Positions 44,654 to 55,769 are shown, counted from the first letter of the stretch. The stretch: 64,000 nt of DNA from SAR202 cluster bacterium (GCA_009392215.1 VFGZ01000051.1:1-64000); one strand, 5' to 3'. The notes: generated by a model not told the origin, from the letters alone. Program-made: numbers and translations.

Positions 44654-46747
44654 ATGGCAATCAGCATGACTACTACATCTGCAAAGAAAACTGATCTGAA
44701 AAAGGTTCGAAATATAGGTTTTATTGCTCACATCGACGCGGGCAAGACTACTGTGACAGAGCGCGTACTTTATTTCACTGGTGAGACTTACAAAATCGGG
44801 AATATCGACGAGGGTACTACCGTTATGGATTTCATGTCCCTTGAACGGGAACGTGGAATAACTATTGGGTCGGCAGCGACTAACGCGCAATGGAATGGGC
44901 ATCAGGTTAATATCATTGACACTCCTGGGCACGTTGACTTTACAGCTGAGGTAGAACGTAGTTTGCGGGTGCTCGACGGTGGTGTTGTAGTCCTTGAATC
45001 AGTTTCCGGCGTTCAGCCTCAATCAGAGACCGTATGGCGACAGGCAGATACTTATAAGGTCCCTCGCCTTATTTTTGTAAACAAAATGGATAGGCTTGGT
45101 TCTAATTTCAACTATGCTGTACAAACGGTCCATGATCGGTTGGGTGCTAACGCCGTTCCTATTCAGATCCCTATGGGTGCGGAATCTGAATTTCATGGAC
45201 TGATCGATTTAATTGCACGGAAGGCTTACTCATACGAAACGCCTGAAGCTATTGAGCATGTGATCACCGAAATTCCTGACGAATACTTGGAAGTTGCAAC
45301 GGAGGCACGGCAAAACCTTATTGAAAAAATCGCTGAAACAGACGATGAGTTGATGTTGAAGTTCCTTGAGGAAGAGGAAATTACGGACGAAGAGCTAAAA
45401 ATCTCACTTCGCCGTGCGACGATTGATCTGAAGATATTCCCGGTATGCGTAGGTTCGGCACTTAGACATCGTGGTGTACACCCGTTGCTGGATGCGGTCG
45501 TCGATTATCTTCCGTCCCCAATAGATGTTCAGGCGATAAATGGCGTTGATCCTGCTGATGAGTCGGTCGAGTTAGAACGTAAGCCTTCCGTGGATGATCC
45601 GCTGGCCGCGTTAGCTTTTAAAGTTGTCACAGACCCGCATGTGGGCCGTCTTGTATATTTACGGGTTTACTCTGGGGTTCTTGAAGCCGGTTCAACTATC
45701 TACAACTCAGCGGCTCGATCCCGAGAACGTGTTGGTCGTTTGATGGTCATGCATGCAGACTCTCGGGAAGAGAAAAAAACAGCTGGACCTGGTGAAATTG
45801 TCGCAGCCATTGGTCTCAAAGCAACGGTTACTGGGCAGACGCTCTGTACACAAGATTCGCAGATTTCTTTGGAGCAGATTTCATTTCCTGATCCTGTGTT
45901 GTCTGTTGCTGTCGAGCCAAAAACTCGAACGGATCAGGAGAAAATGTCCACCGCATTAGTCCGGTTGTCTGATGAAGATCCCACTCTAGTTGTGTCCAGT
46001 GATGAAGAAAGTGGGCAAGTGATTCTTGCGGGAATGGGAGAACTCCATTTGGATGTCATTGTGGAGCGAATGCGACGAGAATTCAACGTCGACGCAACTG
46101 TTGGTGCCCCGCGAGTTGCTTATCGTGAAACCGTTACGAAGATCGTTACTGCCCAGGGTAAGTTGGTTCGTCAAACTGGTGGGCATGGGCAATTTGGTGA
46201 CTGTACTCTTAGGCTTGAGCCAGTAGAGTCTGGCGGCGGTCTATTGTTCGAATCTGAAATCACTGGTTCGACTTTACCTCGTGAGTATTTCGGCCCCATT
46301 GAGCAAGGATTTCGTGAGGCTGCTCGTTCCGGAGTGATTGCTGGATATCCTGTTGTTGACATGAAAGCTGTGTTGGTAGATGGCTCTTACCATGAAGTTG
46401 ATTCTTCTGAAATGGCTTTTAAAGTAGCTGCTTCCATGGCGTTTAAATCGGCCATGGCTAAGGGCAATCCAACTCTTCTGGAACCGATTATGAAAATTGA
46501 AGTTGTAACTCCATCTGAGTTTCTTGGTGATGTATTAGGTGATTTGAATTCAAGGCGTTCGCAAGTTCAGAATATGGAAGCTCGTGGTGAGGCGCAGGTG
46601 ATAAATGCGTTTATACCTCTTGCCGAAACTTTCCAATACGCTACGCATGTTCGATCGATTACTACCGGTCGTGCTAGCTTCTCTATGGAGTTGGACCACT
46701 ACATGCCGGTACCAAAGAGCGTTACAGAAAAAGTGATAGGAAACTAA
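44654..46747 (+). CDS. fusA: Elongation factor G
   Basis: The 697-residue translocase GTPase has G1 [10 protein letters not shown]2 [10 protein letters not shown]3 DTPGHVDF and G4 NKMD. Domain IV includes GGHGQFGDC and YFGPIEQGF. It drives tRNA-mRNA movement after peptide bond formation. In most bacteria tuf follows fusA. Here rpsJ starts 4 bp after the stop, so EF-Tu is encoded elsewhere. A second ATG lies at 44666. Confidence 0.98.
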   Translation: MAISMTTTSAKKTDLKKVRNIGFIAHIDAGKTTVTERVLYFTGETYKIGNIDEGTTVMDFMSLERERGITIGSAATNAQWNGHQVNIIDTPGHVDFTAEVERSLRVLDGGVVVLESVSGVQPQSETVWRQADTYKVPRLIFVNKMDRLGSNFNYAVQTVHDRLGANAVPIQIPMGAESEFHGLIDLIARKAYSYETPEAIEHVITEIPDEYLEVATEARQNLIEKIAETDDELMLKFLEEEEITDEELKISLRRATIDLKIFPVCVGSALRHRGVHPLLDAVVDYLPSPIDVQAINGVDPADESVELERKPSVDDPLAALAFKVVTDPHVGRLVYLRVYSGVLEAGSTIYNSAARSRERVGRLMVMHADSREEKKTAGPGEIVAAIGLKATVTGQTLCTQDSQISLEQISFPDPVLSVAVEPKTRTDQEKMSTALVRLSDEDPTLVVSSDEESGQVILAGMGELHLDVIVERMRREFNVDATVGAPRVAYRETVTKIVTAQGKLVRQTGGHGQFGDCTLRLEPVESGGGLLFESEITGSTLPREYFGPIEQGFREAARSGVIAGYPVVDMKAVLVDGSYHEVDSSEMAFKVAASMAFKSAMAKGNPTLLEPIMKIEVVTPSEFLGDVLGDLNSRRSQVQNMEARGEAQVINAFIPLAETFQYATHVRSITTGRASFSMELDHYMPVPKSVTEKVIGN

Positions 46748-46751
46748 AGGG

Positions 46752-47060
46752 ATGCCCGGACAAAAAATTCGAATCGTCCTAAAATCGTTCGATCATCGCG
46801 TACTAGATATATCTGCCCAGCAGATTATGGAAACGGCAGAGCGTACCGGTGCGCAAGCGGCTGGTCCTGTTCCTTTGCCAACAGCAAAACGACGTTTTGC
46901 TGTTATTCGAGGTCCCCACGTTCACAAGGATTCACGGGAATATTTTGAGTTACGGGTGCACAAGCGCCTTATTGATATCTTAGAGCCCAGTTCAAAGACG
47001 ATTGATTCTCTGACACGTCTCAATGTCCCAGCTGGTGTTGACATTGCTATCAAATTGTAG
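46752..47060 (+). CDS. rpsJ: 30S ribosomal protein S10
   Basis: The 102-residue protein of the 30S head also acts as NusE in antitermination. [26 protein letters not shown] and [21 protein letters not shown] are the family hallmarks. It immediately follows fusA, fusing the str and S10 operons. Confidence 0.98.
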   Translation: MPGQKIRIVLKSFDHRVLDISAQQIMETAERTGAQAAGPVPLPTAKRRFAVIRGPHVHKDSREYFELRVHKRLIDILEPSSKTIDSLTRLNVPAGVDIAIKL

Positions 47061-47096
47061 GGTTAGAAACTTCAAGACTTCAAGTAAGTAGATTAA

Positions 47097-47720
47097 ATGA
47101 CTATTGCTGGACTTCTCGGTCGAAAGATCGGAATGACAACTTATTACTATGATGACGGAACTGCTGAACCGGTTACGGTGGTTGAGGTTGGGCCTTGTAC
47201 TGTAACTCAGGTGAAGACGCGTGCTAGAGATGGATATGAGGCCGTCCAATTAGGGTTTCTCCCTGCCAAAAAGCTCAACCAAGCTGAATCGGGTCACCAA
47301 TCCCGCTCTGGCGGTAAATTCTCTCATCTTCAGGAATTTATTGTGGATGATCTCGCAGAATTTGAAGTTGGGCAGGAGCTCAAAGCTGACGTGTTTGAAG
47401 TCGGAGAGACTATTAAAGTTATTGGCGTTTCTAAGGGCAGAGGTTTCGCTGGGGTTGTGCGTCGGTGGAATTTCAGAGGTGGTCCCAAGACTCATGGTCA
47501 ATCTGATCGTCATCGTTCACCCGGCTCTATCGGTGCTGGGACTTCTCCTGGTCGGGTCTGGCCTGGGACAAAGATGGGCGGACACTACGGTGTAGATCGT
47601 AAAACCATCAGGGGCTTGAGAGTTGTAGCGGCTGATGTTGAGAAGAATGTGGTACTTGTTAGAGGAGCGATTCCCGGAGCCAAAAATGGAATTGTTCGAA
47701 TTGAGAAGCAAAAAATATAA
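47097..47720 (+). CDS. rplC: 50S ribosomal protein L3
   Basis: The 207-residue protein sits near the peptidyl-transferase centre. Family features are GLLGRKIGMT at the start, VSKGRGFAGVVRRWNF, GPKTHGQSDRHRSPGSIG and GRVWPGTKMGGHYG. Its stop shares a base with the rplD start. Confidence 0.97.
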   Translation: MTIAGLLGRKIGMTTYYYDDGTAEPVTVVEVGPCTVTQVKTRARDGYEAVQLGFLPAKKLNQAESGHQSRSGGKFSHLQEFIVDDLAEFEVGQELKADVFEVGETIKVIGVSKGRGFAGVVRRWNFRGGPKTHGQSDRHRSPGSIGAGTSPGRVWPGTKMGGHYGVDRKTIRGLRVVAADVEKNVVLVRGAIPGAKNGIVRIEKQKI

Positions 47721-48358
47721 TGAAGTTGGAAGTAAAAGATAATAAGGGCAAAGTCGTTGGATCTGTCGTCGCGAGCGATCAGGTGTGGGGTGCTGTGAAT
47801 AATGACGCCCTTTTGCATCAGGCCGTAGTAGCTCAATTGGCTAATAAGCGACGCGGTACCCAAAATACTCAAACACGTGCCAACGTTAGTTACTCGACTA
47901 AGAAAATTAGGCCGCAGAAAGGAACGGGCGCGTCTCGACAAGGTAGCAGGCGCTCTCCGGTTCGGATCGGTGGTGGAGTGGCTCACGGACCGCATCCTAG
48001 AAGTTATCGGCAAAGACTACCCAAGAAAATGCGCCGCCAAGCCTTGCGAATTGCTCTCTCGGACAAAATTCGGCAAGAGAGCGTAACAATTATCGATGAC
48101 CTTCAGGTTGATGTTCCAAAGAGCAGCACAATACGTGACGTTGTCGCAGCATTAGAGCTAAAGGGTAGTACACTCATTATTACGGGGTCTACGGATCAAA
48201 ATATTGTGAAATCAGCGGGTAATTTACCTGGGATTGAAGTTCAGGCCGCTGCACTGATGAACTCACTTCAGGCAGCTAGCTTCGCGAATTTGGTTTTGAC
48301 TCAAGAAGCACTAGAGACTATAGATAGGCTATGGGGATCTGGCGGGGGCAACGTGTGA
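47720..48358 (+). CDS. rplD: 50S ribosomal protein L4
   Basis: The 212-residue protein lines the exit tunnel with its extended loop (KIRPQKGTGASRQGSRRSPVRIGGG). It also controls the S10 operon in enterobacteria, though no leader target is recognisable here. TGATG couples it to rplW. Confidence 0.97.
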   Translation: MKLEVKDNKGKVVGSVVASDQVWGAVNNDALLHQAVVAQLANKRRGTQNTQTRANVSYSTKKIRPQKGTGASRQGSRRSPVRIGGGVAHGPHPRSYRQRLPKKMRRQALRIALSDKIRQESVTIIDDLQVDVPKSSTIRDVVAALELKGSTLIITGSTDQNIVKSAGNLPGIEVQAAALMNSLQAASFANLVLTQEALETIDRLWGSGGGNV

Positions 48359-48642
48359 TGATTCGGACAAAAGTTCTTAAACGACCGATTGTCACAGAGA
48401 AAAGTACTGTTCTTGGTGAAGTTGGTAGATACGTGTTTGAAGTTGATCAGGCTGCTACAAAATATGATATTGCACGCGCTGTGGAATGGGCATTTGACGT
48501 TAAGGTAGTCAAAGTGAACACTCTTATGGTATCTGGGAAAGTGAAGCGATATGGTGGTCGTCCATCGAAACAGCCCGACTGGAAAAAGGCAATTGTGAGT
48601 CTTGCAGCAGGCGATACTATTCAGTTATTTGAGGGAGCCTAA
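48358..48642 (+). CDS. rplW: 50S ribosomal protein L23
   Basis: The 94-residue tunnel-exit protein is a docking site for trigger factor and [12 protein letters not shown] at the start and [31 protein letters not shown] are diagnostic. The track starts at 48331, inside rplD. I use the ATG at 48358, which shares its A with the rplD stop. It overlaps the rplB start by one base. Confidence 0.96.
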   Translation: MIRTKVLKRPIVTEKSTVLGEVGRYVFEVDQAATKYDIARAVEWAFDVKVVKVNTLMVSGKVKRYGGRPSKQPDWKKAIVSLAAGDTIQLFEGA

Positions 48643-49469
48643 TGGGACTGAAAGAATACAAGCCTACATCTCCCGGTCGTCGAGATACAGTTGCGGACGA
48701 TTATAAGGACTTAACAAGAAGTACGCCTGAAAAATCCTTACTTGCGCCTGTTAAAAAGAAGGGTGGAAGAAATAACCGCGGCCGGGTAACCGTCAGACAC
48801 CGTGGTGGTGGGCACAAACGGCGCTACAGAATTATCGATTTCAAGCGTGATAAGGCTGGCATAGCCACTGTTAAGTCTATTGAGTACGATCCAAATCGAA
48901 CGGCAAGAATCGCTCTCGTATTATTTGAAGATGGAACCAAGCGCTATATTGTTGCTCCTGATAACGTGTCGGTAGGTGATGTTGTCCAAAGTGGGGGCTC
49001 CGCGCCGGTAGCAACAGGTAACTCTCGACCTTTAGGGACACTCCCTACCGGAACACTTGTGCATAATATTGAGGCCGCTCCTGGCAACGGTGGTCAGATT
49101 GCAAAGAGTGCTGGGGCAGTCGCCCAAGTGATGGCTCATGAATCGGGTTATACATTGGTTCGACTTCCGTCAGGGGAAATGCGTCGCTTATTAAGTGAAT
49201 GCTCAGCTACAGTGGGTCAGGTGTCAAATCTTGATCATAAGAACCAAAAATTAGGTAAGGCAGGTAGAAACCGACATCGTGGTCGTCGTCCTACTGTTCG
49301 CGGTTCAGTCATGAGTCCAGCTGCTCACCCGCACGGTGGTGGCGAAGGCCGATCTGGCATTGGAATGCCCGGCCCGAAGACTCCTTGGGGTAAGCCAGCG
49401 CTGGGCAAACGCACGCGTCGTAATAAGAGTACGAATAAGTTTATTTTGAGACGGAGGTATGACCGCTAG
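48642..49469 (+). CDS. rplB: 50S ribosomal protein L2
   Basis: The 275-residue protein is needed for subunit association and peptidyl transfer. It starts [14 protein letters not shown] and has [20 protein letters not shown]. The C-terminal [19 protein letters not shown] contains the conserved histidine region. The length is normal. Confidence 0.98.
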   Translation: MGLKEYKPTSPGRRDTVADDYKDLTRSTPEKSLLAPVKKKGGRNNRGRVTVRHRGGGHKRRYRIIDFKRDKAGIATVKSIEYDPNRTARIALVLFEDGTKRYIVAPDNVSVGDVVQSGGSAPVATGNSRPLGTLPTGTLVHNIEAAPGNGGQIAKSAGAVAQVMAHESGYTLVRLPSGEMRRLLSECSATVGQVSNLDHKNQKLGKAGRNRHRGRRPTVRGSVMSPAAHPHGGGEGRSGIGMPGPKTPWGKPALGKRTRRNKSTNKFILRRRYDR

Positions 49470-49506
49470 AAACCGATCAGGTTGTTGGCAGTCCATATGA
49501 AAACAG

Positions 49507-49785
49507 ATGTCAAGGTCAATTAAAAAAGGTCCTTACGTAGACCCAAAATTGATGAAAAAAGTTAAGGTTATCCAAGAAGCTGGATCGCGCGATGTTATCC
49601 GAACCTGGGCACGTGCTTCGATGATAATGCCTGAAATGGTTGGTCTTACAATTGCTGTTCATGACGGTCGACGGTTCATACCTATATTAATAACTGAAAA
49701 TATGGTGGGTCATAGGCTTGGCGAATTTGCTCCTACTAGGACTTTTCGTGGCCATATCGGTAGATCTGATCGGGTAACAGGTTAA
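49507..49785 (+). CDS. rpsS: 30S ribosomal protein S19
   Basis: The 92-residue 30S head protein reads [42 protein letters not shown] is the conserved core. It lies 37 bp after rplB and 2 bp before rplV. Confidence 0.97.
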   Translation: MSRSIKKGPYVDPKLMKKVKVIQEAGSRDVIRTWARASMIMPEMVGLTIAVHDGRRFIPILITENMVGHRLGEFAPTRTFRGHIGRSDRVTG

Positions 49786-49787
49786 TC

Positions 49788-50123
49788 ATGGCAATTGCAA
49801 GAACAAAAAACGTAGGTATTTCAGATTACAAACTTCGACTCGTTATGGATCAGATTCGAGGCAAAATGGTTACTGAGGCGATCCCGATGCTCCGGTACAT
49901 GACTAGTCCTGCTGCCGCTGAAATTTTGAAAATTCTTAATGCTGCAACTGCTAATGCAGAAAATAATGATCTTCAATCTCGTTCTGATTTAAAGATAGTG
50001 AGAATCACAGCGGATAAGGCAACTTGGCTTCGGCGCTACAGACCGAAAGCTCGTGGACGTGTTGGTGCATTTGATAGGCCAACATCCCATATCACAATTG
50101 AAGTTGATGAGATAAGGGTTTAG
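49788..50123 (+). CDS. rplV: 50S ribosomal protein L22
   Basis: The 111-residue protein has a beta-hairpin that reaches into the exit tunnel (WLRRYRPKARGRVGAFDRPTSHI). DQIRGKMVTEAIPMLRYM is the usual N-terminal helix. It sits 2 bp from both neighbours. Confidence 0.97.
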   Translation: MAIARTKNVGISDYKLRLVMDQIRGKMVTEAIPMLRYMTSPAAAEILKILNAATANAENNDLQSRSDLKIVRITADKATWLRRYRPKARGRVGAFDRPTSHITIEVDEIRV

Positions 50124-50125
50124 AT

Positions 50126-50923
50126 ATGGGTCAAAAGACACACCCAATAGGGTTTCGGCTTGGAGGAGTGCAGGATTGGCGAGCCCACTGGTTTGCTAGT
50201 AAGGCCTCAGACTATCGTCATTTAACCGAAGAAGATCAGGCTATCCGTACCCTGATTGATGGACGCTACGCCGAATCTGGGGCGATCTCCCGAGTGGAGA
50301 TTGAGCGAGGAGCCCAAGATTTGGTTGTAACGATCAATACTGCCAGGCCGGGCATCATAATCGGTAGAGGTGGCACACGTGTTGATGAATTGAGGGCCGA
50401 CTTAGAAAAATTAACGCAGAAGCGTTCACGTCTCAACATCCAAGAAATACGTCAGCCTGAACTCGATGCGATTCTCGTGGGGGAGGCTATAGCGGAGCAA
50501 TTGGAAAGGCGTGTTGCTTATAGGCGTGCAGTTCGTCTTGCTATGCAGCGAACCATGCAGTCTGGTGCTTTGGGCATTAAAGTGGTTGTATCGGGTCGTC
50601 TTGGTGGTGCGGAAATTGCCCGAACTGACAAACAGAAGGAAGGTCGTACACCTCTTCATACCCTGCGCGCTCAAATTGACTTTGCAGTATCCGAAGCGAA
50701 AACAACCTTCGGTGTAATCGGTATAAAGGTGTGGATCTATACAGGAGACATGATTCCGTCCGCTACCAATCTTAGGGCTCGGTCGATGGCCCGTGTTTCA
50801 TTAGGTGTAACACGGGATAATCAGGAAAATCCTAACGCATCAGCGGATGAATCAAACAAATCGGATGTTTCTAGTTCTTCGGATTCATCGGATAAAGGTT
50901 CTGATAATGGGAGTGCCGGTTAG
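50126..50923 (+). CDS. rpsC: 30S ribosomal protein S3
   Basis: The 265-residue protein lies at the mRNA entry site. It opens [14 protein letters not shown], with the KH domain motif [17 protein letters not shown] and the [15 protein letters not shown] helicase-related loop. It is longer than E. coli S3 (233). The last ~35 residues are an acidic Ser/Asp tail ([17 protein letters not shown]) with no obvious conserved role. Confidence 0.97.
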   Translation: MGQKTHPIGFRLGGVQDWRAHWFASKASDYRHLTEEDQAIRTLIDGRYAESGAISRVEIERGAQDLVVTINTARPGIIIGRGGTRVDELRADLEKLTQKRSRLNIQEIRQPELDAILVGEAIAEQLERRVAYRRAVRLAMQRTMQSGALGIKVVVSGRLGGAEIARTDKQKEGRTPLHTLRAQIDFAVSEAKTTFGVIGIKVWIYTGDMIPSATNLRARSMARVSLGVTRDNQENPNASADESNKSDVSSSSDSSDKGSDNGSAG

Positions 50924-50925
50924 TT

Positions 50926-51342
50926 ATGCTTCAACCCAAGCGAACAAAATTTCGTAAAGAACATCGCGGTCGAATGAAAGGGATTCGTTCAAAGGGTTCG
51001 ACTCTTGTAAATGGAGAGTATGGGTTGAAGGCAGAAGGCCCGGGTTGGGTTACTGCGAGAGAGATCGAGGCTGCGCGTCGGGCAATCACCGGTTATGTAA
51101 AACGTGGAGGTCAGCTTTGGGTTCGGTTGTTTCCTGCAAAGCCTGTGAGTGCCAGACCGGCTGAAACTCGTATGGGCGGGGGTAAAGGTGCTGTTGATCA
51201 GTGGGTTGCCGTTGTGAGACGAGGTCGAGTGCTTTATGAAATAGCTGATGTTCCTGAGGAGGCAGCACGCGAAGCACTTAGGCGGGCAGCGCATAAGCTG
51301 TCGGTGCCTACGAAGATTGTAGCTAGAAGTGAAGAATTTTAA
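50926..51342 (+). CDS. rplP: 50S ribosomal protein L16
   Basis: The 138-residue protein organises the A-site region of the 50S. It opens [52 protein letters not shown] is the conserved centre, including the arginine that is hydroxylated in some bacteria. It is 2 bp from rpsC. Confidence 0.97.
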   Translation: MLQPKRTKFRKEHRGRMKGIRSKGSTLVNGEYGLKAEGPGWVTAREIEAARRAITGYVKRGGQLWVRLFPAKPVSARPAETRMGGGKGAVDQWVAVVRRGRVLYEIADVPEEAAREALRRAAHKLSVPTKIVARSEEF

Positions 51343-51397
51343 TCAAGCCCGTTACTGGGCGTAGAACGAATAGACCGAATGTGGCAGGAACTTGTGA

Positions 51398-51637
51398 GTG
51401 ATGCAGATTACAGAAGTAAGAGAATTAAGCGATAGTGAGCTAGAAAAAGAGCTTACTGAACAGGAACGAGCCTTAATGAACCTGAGGTTTAGAAAGGCGA
51501 CAATGCAATTAACGAATACTAACGAACTCGGGAATACGAGGAAAACAATAGCGCGCATTAAGACGGTAATTCGAGAGCGTGCCATTACTGCAAGTATGAC
51601 AAGTAAATCAAATAAATCTCTGGCGCAAGGAGAATAG
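51398..51637 (+). CDS. rpmC: 50S ribosomal protein L29
   Basis: The ~79-residue two-helix protein sits at the tunnel exit. MQITEVRELSDSELEKEL and ELGNTRKTIARIKTVIRER are typical. It is about 15 residues longer at the C-terminus than E. coli L29. GTG at 51398 is directly followed by ATG at 51401, so the exact start is open. Confidence 0.94.
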   Translation: MMQITEVRELSDSELEKELTEQERALMNLRFRKATMQLTNTNELGNTRKTIARIKTVIRERAITASMTSKSNKSLAQGE

Positions 51638-51638
51638 G

Positions 51639-51971
51639 TTGGCCCGCAAACAACAGACTGGTACTGTCCTGAAAGACCAAAATGACAAGAGTATTGTTGT
51701 GGGTGTTTCTTGGTTGCAGCGTGACCGGATTTACAAGAAAGCTCGCCGCCAGATTACTAAATTTGTAGTTCATGATGAATCGAATAAGGCAACGGTTGGT
51801 GATCGTGTATTGATAGAAGAGTCTCGACCGATTTCGAAAACTAAGCGTTGGCGTTTGGTTGACATTCTCGATAGAGTTGAGTTAGCTGAGGTTCAACCTT
51901 CGGATATTGATAATGAAGCTGATTGGGCGGGCACACCAGGTGCGGGCGGATCTGAGGGCTCACTTAAATGA
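51639..51971 (+). CDS. rpsQ: 30S ribosomal protein S17
   Basis: The 110-residue OB-fold protein has [50 protein letters not shown]. It exceeds E. coli S17 (84) by an acidic/Gly C-terminal tail ([15 protein letters not shown]). The start is TTG with AAGGAG 8 bases before. It overlaps rplN by four bases. Confidence 0.96.
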   Translation: MARKQQTGTVLKDQNDKSIVVGVSWLQRDRIYKKARRQITKFVVHDESNKATVGDRVLIEESRPISKTKRWRLVDILDRVELAEVQPSDIDNEADWAGTPGAGGSEGSLK

Positions 51972-52336
51972 TTCAGAGAGAGACACGGCTTAAGGTTGCT
52001 GATAACTCGGGTGCTCGCGAAGTGTTATGTATCAATATCATCGGTGGGAGTGCGCGCCGTTACGCTAGCTTAGGGGATGTTATTACCTGTGCCGTAAAAG
52101 ATGCGCAACCTGGCGGTACTGTAAAAATGCACCAAGTTGTAAAGGCTGTTGTTGTTAGGACTTCCAAAGAGGTTCGGCGCACCGATGGTTCGTACATCCG
52201 ATTTGACGATAATGCTTGCGTGATAATCGGGGACGATGAAAACCCTCGAGGGACTCGTATATTCGGTCCAGTAGCCCGTGAACTGAGAAACAAGCAGTTC
52301 ATGCGTATTGTGTCTTTGGCACCGGAGGTTTTGTGA
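51968..52336 (+). CDS. rplN: 50S ribosomal protein L14
   Basis: The 122-residue protein forms an inter-subunit bridge and binds Rsf[20 protein letters not shown] and [13 protein letters not shown] are diagnostic. ATGA overlap joins it to rpsQ. Confidence 0.98.
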   Translation: MIQRETRLKVADNSGAREVLCINIIGGSARRYASLGDVITCAVKDAQPGGTVKMHQVVKAVVVRTSKEVRRTDGSYIRFDDNACVIIGDDENPRGTRIFGPVARELRNKQFMRIVSLAPEVL

Positions 52337-52339
52337 TTA

Positions 52340-52654
52340 ATGAGTCAAACTCGTATTAAACGAGATGATCAAGTGATGGTCATCAGTGGCAAAGATAAGG
52401 GTAAGCGAGGTTCAGTCATACGAGTTCTCGTTTCGGAGAATAGAGTCGTCGTTGAGGGAGTTAATATGGTTACTCGCCATGTCAAGGCTCAGCCTGGCGT
52501 AGCGCAGACCGGAATGGTACAAGGCGAGGCATCTATTTCATTGTCCAATGTAATGCTTATTGATCCAGAGACTGGAAATGTTGGTCGATCTGGTCAGAAT
52601 ATTCTTGAAGACGGAACGAAAGTAAGGGTGGTCAAGAGTGGTAAGCGCTCCTGA
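52340..52654 (+). CDS. rplX: 50S ribosomal protein L24
   Basis: The 104-residue assembly-initiating protein has the KOW motif [20 protein letters not shown] and [13 protein letters not shown]. It lies 3 bp after rplN. Its end overlaps the longer of the two possible rplE starts. Confidence 0.96.
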   Translation: MSQTRIKRDDQVMVISGKDKGKRGSVIRVLVSENRVVVEGVNMVTRHVKAQPGVAQTGMVQGEASISLSNVMLIDPETGNVGRSGQNILEDGTKVRVVKSGKRS

Positions 52655-52661
52655 CGATAAT

Positions 52662-53414
52662 ATGACTGAAGAACAGAAAACAAAGGCAAAGGCTTCTAAT
52701 AAAAAAAGTAAGAAGGCATCGGCGAAAAAGCCTGTGGCGGAGAAAGCCGCAGTAAAAGGATCATCGACTCGGAAATCCAAAGCCCCCAAAACTTCTAAGT
52801 CTCAGGTTACGGCCAAACCAAAACCTAAGACTTATGTGACGCGGGAGCAAATTCCTCGAATGAAACTAATATATGCTGAAGAAGTAGTTCAGGTACTGAC
52901 ACGTGAGTTCGGGTATAAGAATTCTATGGAAGTTCCTAGGATTGTGAAGATTGTTCTCAATATTGGTTTGGGTGAAGCACTTGAGAGCAACTCAGCTGTT
53001 GGCGCTGCAGTCGGAGATCTTCAGAAGATATCAGGGCAGAAACCAATCGAAAATCGTGCCAAGGTGTCGATTGCCAACTTTAAATTGCGGGAAGGCTCGG
53101 TTGTTGGCACATCTGTTACATTGCGTGGGAATCGCATGTGGCAGTTTTATGATCGATTTGTGAATATTACTCTTCCTCGTGTACGTGACTTTCGTGGTAT
53201 TAGTCGCACTTCTTTTGATGGAAGAGGGAATTATTCTCTTGGAATGCGTGACCAATCGACGTTTCCTGAAATTGACTACAATGAGATTGATCGGATGCGA
53301 GGAATGCAGTTGAATTTTGTCACCACTGCTCGCTCTGATGAAGAGGGGCGTCGGCTTCTTGAACTGCTTGGCATGCCGTTTGCGCGTGTCGATGAACCCG
53401 TTGGGGCTCTTTAA
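52662..53414 (+). CDS. rplE: 50S ribosomal protein L5 with a long basic N-terminal extension
   Basis: This protein contacts 5S rRNA and the P-site tRNA. The core ([51 protein letters not shown]) is standard. About 65 residues rich in Lys, Ala and Ser ([19 protein letters not shown]) precede it, giving ~250 residues against 179 in E. coli. The ATG at 52662 clears rplX. The track's GTG at 52638 would add eight residues and overlap it. Confidence 0.94.
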   Translation: MTEEQKTKAKASNKKSKKASAKKPVAEKAAVKGSSTRKSKAPKTSKSQVTAKPKPKTYVTREQIPRMKLIYAEEVVQVLTREFGYKNSMEVPRIVKIVLNIGLGEALESNSAVGAAVGDLQKISGQKPIENRAKVSIANFKLREGSVVGTSVTLRGNRMWQFYDRFVNITLPRVRDFRGISRTSFDGRGNYSLGMRDQSTFPEIDYNEIDRMRGMQLNFVTTARSDEEGRRLLELLGMPFARVDEPVGAL

Positions 53415-53437
53415 ATAAATAATGTGGAGTTTATATT

Positions 53438-53743
53438 TTGGCTAAAAAGTCGATGATTCAAAGGGAAAAGCGTCGCAAGAAAATGGTGAATGCCAAAGCA
53501 GATATGCGTGAAGAATTACGTAAGGCTTCGGTTGATATTCATCGGTCTGCTGAAGAGCGATTTGCGGCTCGTCAAGAGCTGGCCAAATTACCACGTAACT
53601 CTGCAGCGATACGTTTGCGCAACCGTTGTGCTGTTTCGGGTCGTCCCAGGGGCTACATGCGTTTTTTTGGCCTATCCCGAATCGCTTTTCGTGACCTTGC
53701 GTTGAAAGGCGAGTTGCCTGGAATACGTAAGGGAAGCTTGTGA
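53438..53743 (+). CDS. rpsN: 30S ribosomal protein S14, zinc-free long form
   Basis: The 101-residue protein has MAKKSMIQREKRRKK and RNRCAVSGRPRGYMRFFGLSRIAFRDLA. It has only one cysteine and no CxxC pairs, so it is the long zinc-independent type rather than the 61-residue zinc type. The start is TTG. Confidence 0.96.
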   Translation: MAKKSMIQREKRRKKMVNAKADMREELRKASVDIHRSAEERFAARQELAKLPRNSAAIRLRNRCAVSGRPRGYMRFFGLSRIAFRDLALKGELPGIRKGSL

Positions 53744-53777
53744 TACTCACTATTTTAAATCGAGAGAATTTGTAAAG

Positions 53778-54179
53778 TTGCCAGTAACAGATCCAATAGC
53801 CGATATGCTCACCCGAATACGTAACGCGGTTCAAGTGCGACATGAATCACTTCAGATACCTGCGTCTCGTATGAAGTCTTCTCTTTTGAAGCTCATTGCT
53901 GAAGAGGGATTTATATCGAGTTTCTCGGTTCAAGAAACCGATTCAACTGCCAAAACACTTGAAGTTAAGTTGCGTTACTACGAAGATAAATCTCCTGTAA
54001 TCCAAGGGTTGAAACGCGTAAGTAAACCTGGCCTGAGGGTTTATGTTGGCAAGAACGAAGTGCCTCGATATTTCGGTGGTCTTGGAGTTGCGTTTATGTC
54101 TACTTCAAAGGGAGTTATGACAGGCCAGCAGGCTCGTCGTGAGGGTGTCGGCGGGGAATTGCTTTTTTACATTTGGTAA
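53778..54179 (+). CDS. rpsH: 30S ribosomal protein S8
   Basis: The 133-residue primary 16S-binding protein opens PVTDPIADMLTRIRNA. SKPGLRVYVGKNEVPR and the end STSKGVMTGQQARREGVGGELL are family marks. The start is TTG, 34 bp after rpsN. Confidence 0.97.
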   Translation: MPVTDPIADMLTRIRNAVQVRHESLQIPASRMKSSLLKLIAEEGFISSFSVQETDSTAKTLEVKLRYYEDKSPVIQGLKRVSKPGLRVYVGKNEVPRYFGGLGVAFMSTSKGVMTGQQARREGVGGELLFYIW

Positions 54180-54235
54180 GACTACGGTCTTGGTTCAATA
54201 ACTAGAAACATGTTTTTTGTGAGAGAAGATATACA

Positions 54236-54784
54236 GTGTCTCGAATAGGTCAAGCTCCGATAATTGTTCCTGATGGGGTCGAGATTAAGCTCGAAGGTAC
54301 TACAGTGACTGTAAAAGGTAAGGCTGGAGAGTTGGCGCGTACTTTTCCGGCGAGTATGAGAATCGATTTGACTGATGGGGTACTTAGCGTGAATCGATCA
54401 GATGACGAACCTGAACAACGGGCCTTGCATGGTCTTACTCGTAGTTTGCTTAATAATATGGTGATTGGTTGTTCGGATGGTTTTTCAAAGAGACTCGAGC
54501 TGATCGGAACTGGTTACAGAGTGCAACAAAAGGGTCAAGGATTGGAAGTTAATGTTGGGTATTCTCACCCTATTGATATTCAACCGATTGGAAATAATAA
54601 ACTTACGGCTGATGGTCAGACGTTCATTGTTGTTAGTGGTCCTAGCAAAGAAGACGTAGGTGATCAGGCGGCTCGAATACGGAAGGTTCGAAAACCAAAC
54701 CCGTATACGGGTAAAGGTATTAAGTATTCAGACGAAGTCATTCGACGTAAAGCTGGTAAAACAGCAGTTGGAACGGGTGTTTAG
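54236..54784 (+). CDS. rplF: 50S ribosomal protein L6
   Basis: The 182-residue factor-binding-site protein opens [18 protein letters not shown]. The C-terminal [25 protein letters not shown] is diagnostic. The start is GTG. The length is normal. Confidence 0.97.
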   Translation: MSRIGQAPIIVPDGVEIKLEGTTVTVKGKAGELARTFPASMRIDLTDGVLSVNRSDDEPEQRALHGLTRSLLNNMVIGCSDGFSKRLELIGTGYRVQQKGQGLEVNVGYSHPIDIQPIGNNKLTADGQTFIVVSGPSKEDVGDQAARIRKVRKPNPYTGKGIKYSDEVIRRKAGKTAVGTGV

Positions 54785-54786
54785 CA

Positions 54787-55140
54787 ATGGGCAATAGAAA
54801 GTTCGATACTCGAAAAAGGTGGATCAGGCATCGACGTGTTCGTAAGAATATACGGGGCGTGTCGTCGCGTCCTAGATTGGCCATTTTTCGTAGTAGTAAT
54901 CATATTTATGCTCAAGTGATTGATGACGATCGTGGCCATACTTTGGCTGCGGCGACATCACTCGATATTAAAAGTGACGATGTGAAGACGAATATCGCAA
55001 AAGCGGTTGGTGAAAAAATTGCCAAGTCCGCTCTTTCAGCTGGCATTACCAAGGTTGTATTTGACCGAGGTGGTTACAAATATCACGGTCGAGTTAAAGC
55101 GCTAGCTGATGCTGCTCGATCAGGAGGACTTAACTTTTAA
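54787..55140 (+). CDS. rplR: 50S ribosomal protein L18
   Basis: The 117-residue 5S rRNA-binding protein has [35 protein letters not shown] and [20 protein letters not shown]. It overlaps rpsE by one base (TAATG). Confidence 0.97.
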   Translation: MGNRKFDTRKRWIRHRRVRKNIRGVSSRPRLAIFRSSNHIYAQVIDDDRGHTLAAATSLDIKSDDVKTNIAKAVGEKIAKSALSAGITKVVFDRGGYKYHGRVKALADAARSGGLNF

Positions 55141-55757
55141 TGGTTGCGTCTCAGAATGATTCACGTAATGGGCCCGGTAGAGGCAATAATTCAGACGCTC
55201 GCGGGCCAGGTAGTGCACGTAGGCAAGGAGGGGAACGTCGATCTCGACGTCCAAGGCGTGAAGAAGAAGATTCCGGTCTTGTTGAGCGAGTCGTAAAGAT
55301 TCGCAGAGTTTCTAAAGTAGTCAAAGGCGGCAGAAACCTGACATTCAACGCAATGGTTGTAGTCGGAGATGGTAATGGAAATGTTGGTGCCGCTCTTGGT
55401 GCTGCGGGTGCTGTTCCTGATGCAGTGCGGAAGGGTACAACATTTGCCAAAAAGGCTATGTCGCATGTCGAATTGAATGGACCAACAATTCCTCACGAAA
55501 TCACATCAAAATTTTCTGGTGCGAAGGTTTTGTTGAAACCTGCTGCACCCGGGACGGGTGTGATTGCAGGAGGTGGTGTTCGCGCGGTTATGGAGGCAGT
55601 TGGCGTAAAGGATGTACTCTCAAAGACATTTGGTTCAGCCAATACGATTAATATTGTGAGAGCTACACTCGATGCACTTCATCAACTCCGAGATCCCATT
55701 GTCGCGATTGAACGAAGAAAAGGTATAACGGCTTCTCTCGAAGAAGAAAACTCGTAG
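55140..55757 (+). CDS. rpsE: 30S ribosomal protein S5
   Basis: The 205-residue protein is needed for decoding fidelity and translation initiation. The core ([32 protein letters not shown]) is normal. The first ~45 residues are an Arg/Gly/Asn-rich extension ([17 protein letters not shown]) absent from E. coli S5 (167). Confidence 0.97.
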   Translation: MVASQNDSRNGPGRGNNSDARGPGSARRQGGERRSRRPRREEEDSGLVERVVKIRRVSKVVKGGRNLTFNAMVVVGDGNGNVGAALGAAGAVPDAVRKGTTFAKKAMSHVELNGPTIPHEITSKFSGAKVLLKPAAPGTGVIAGGGVRAVMEAVGVKDVLSKTFGSANTINIVRATLDALHQLRDPIVAIERRKGITASLEEENS

Positions 55758-55769
55758 ATTCAATAAACT

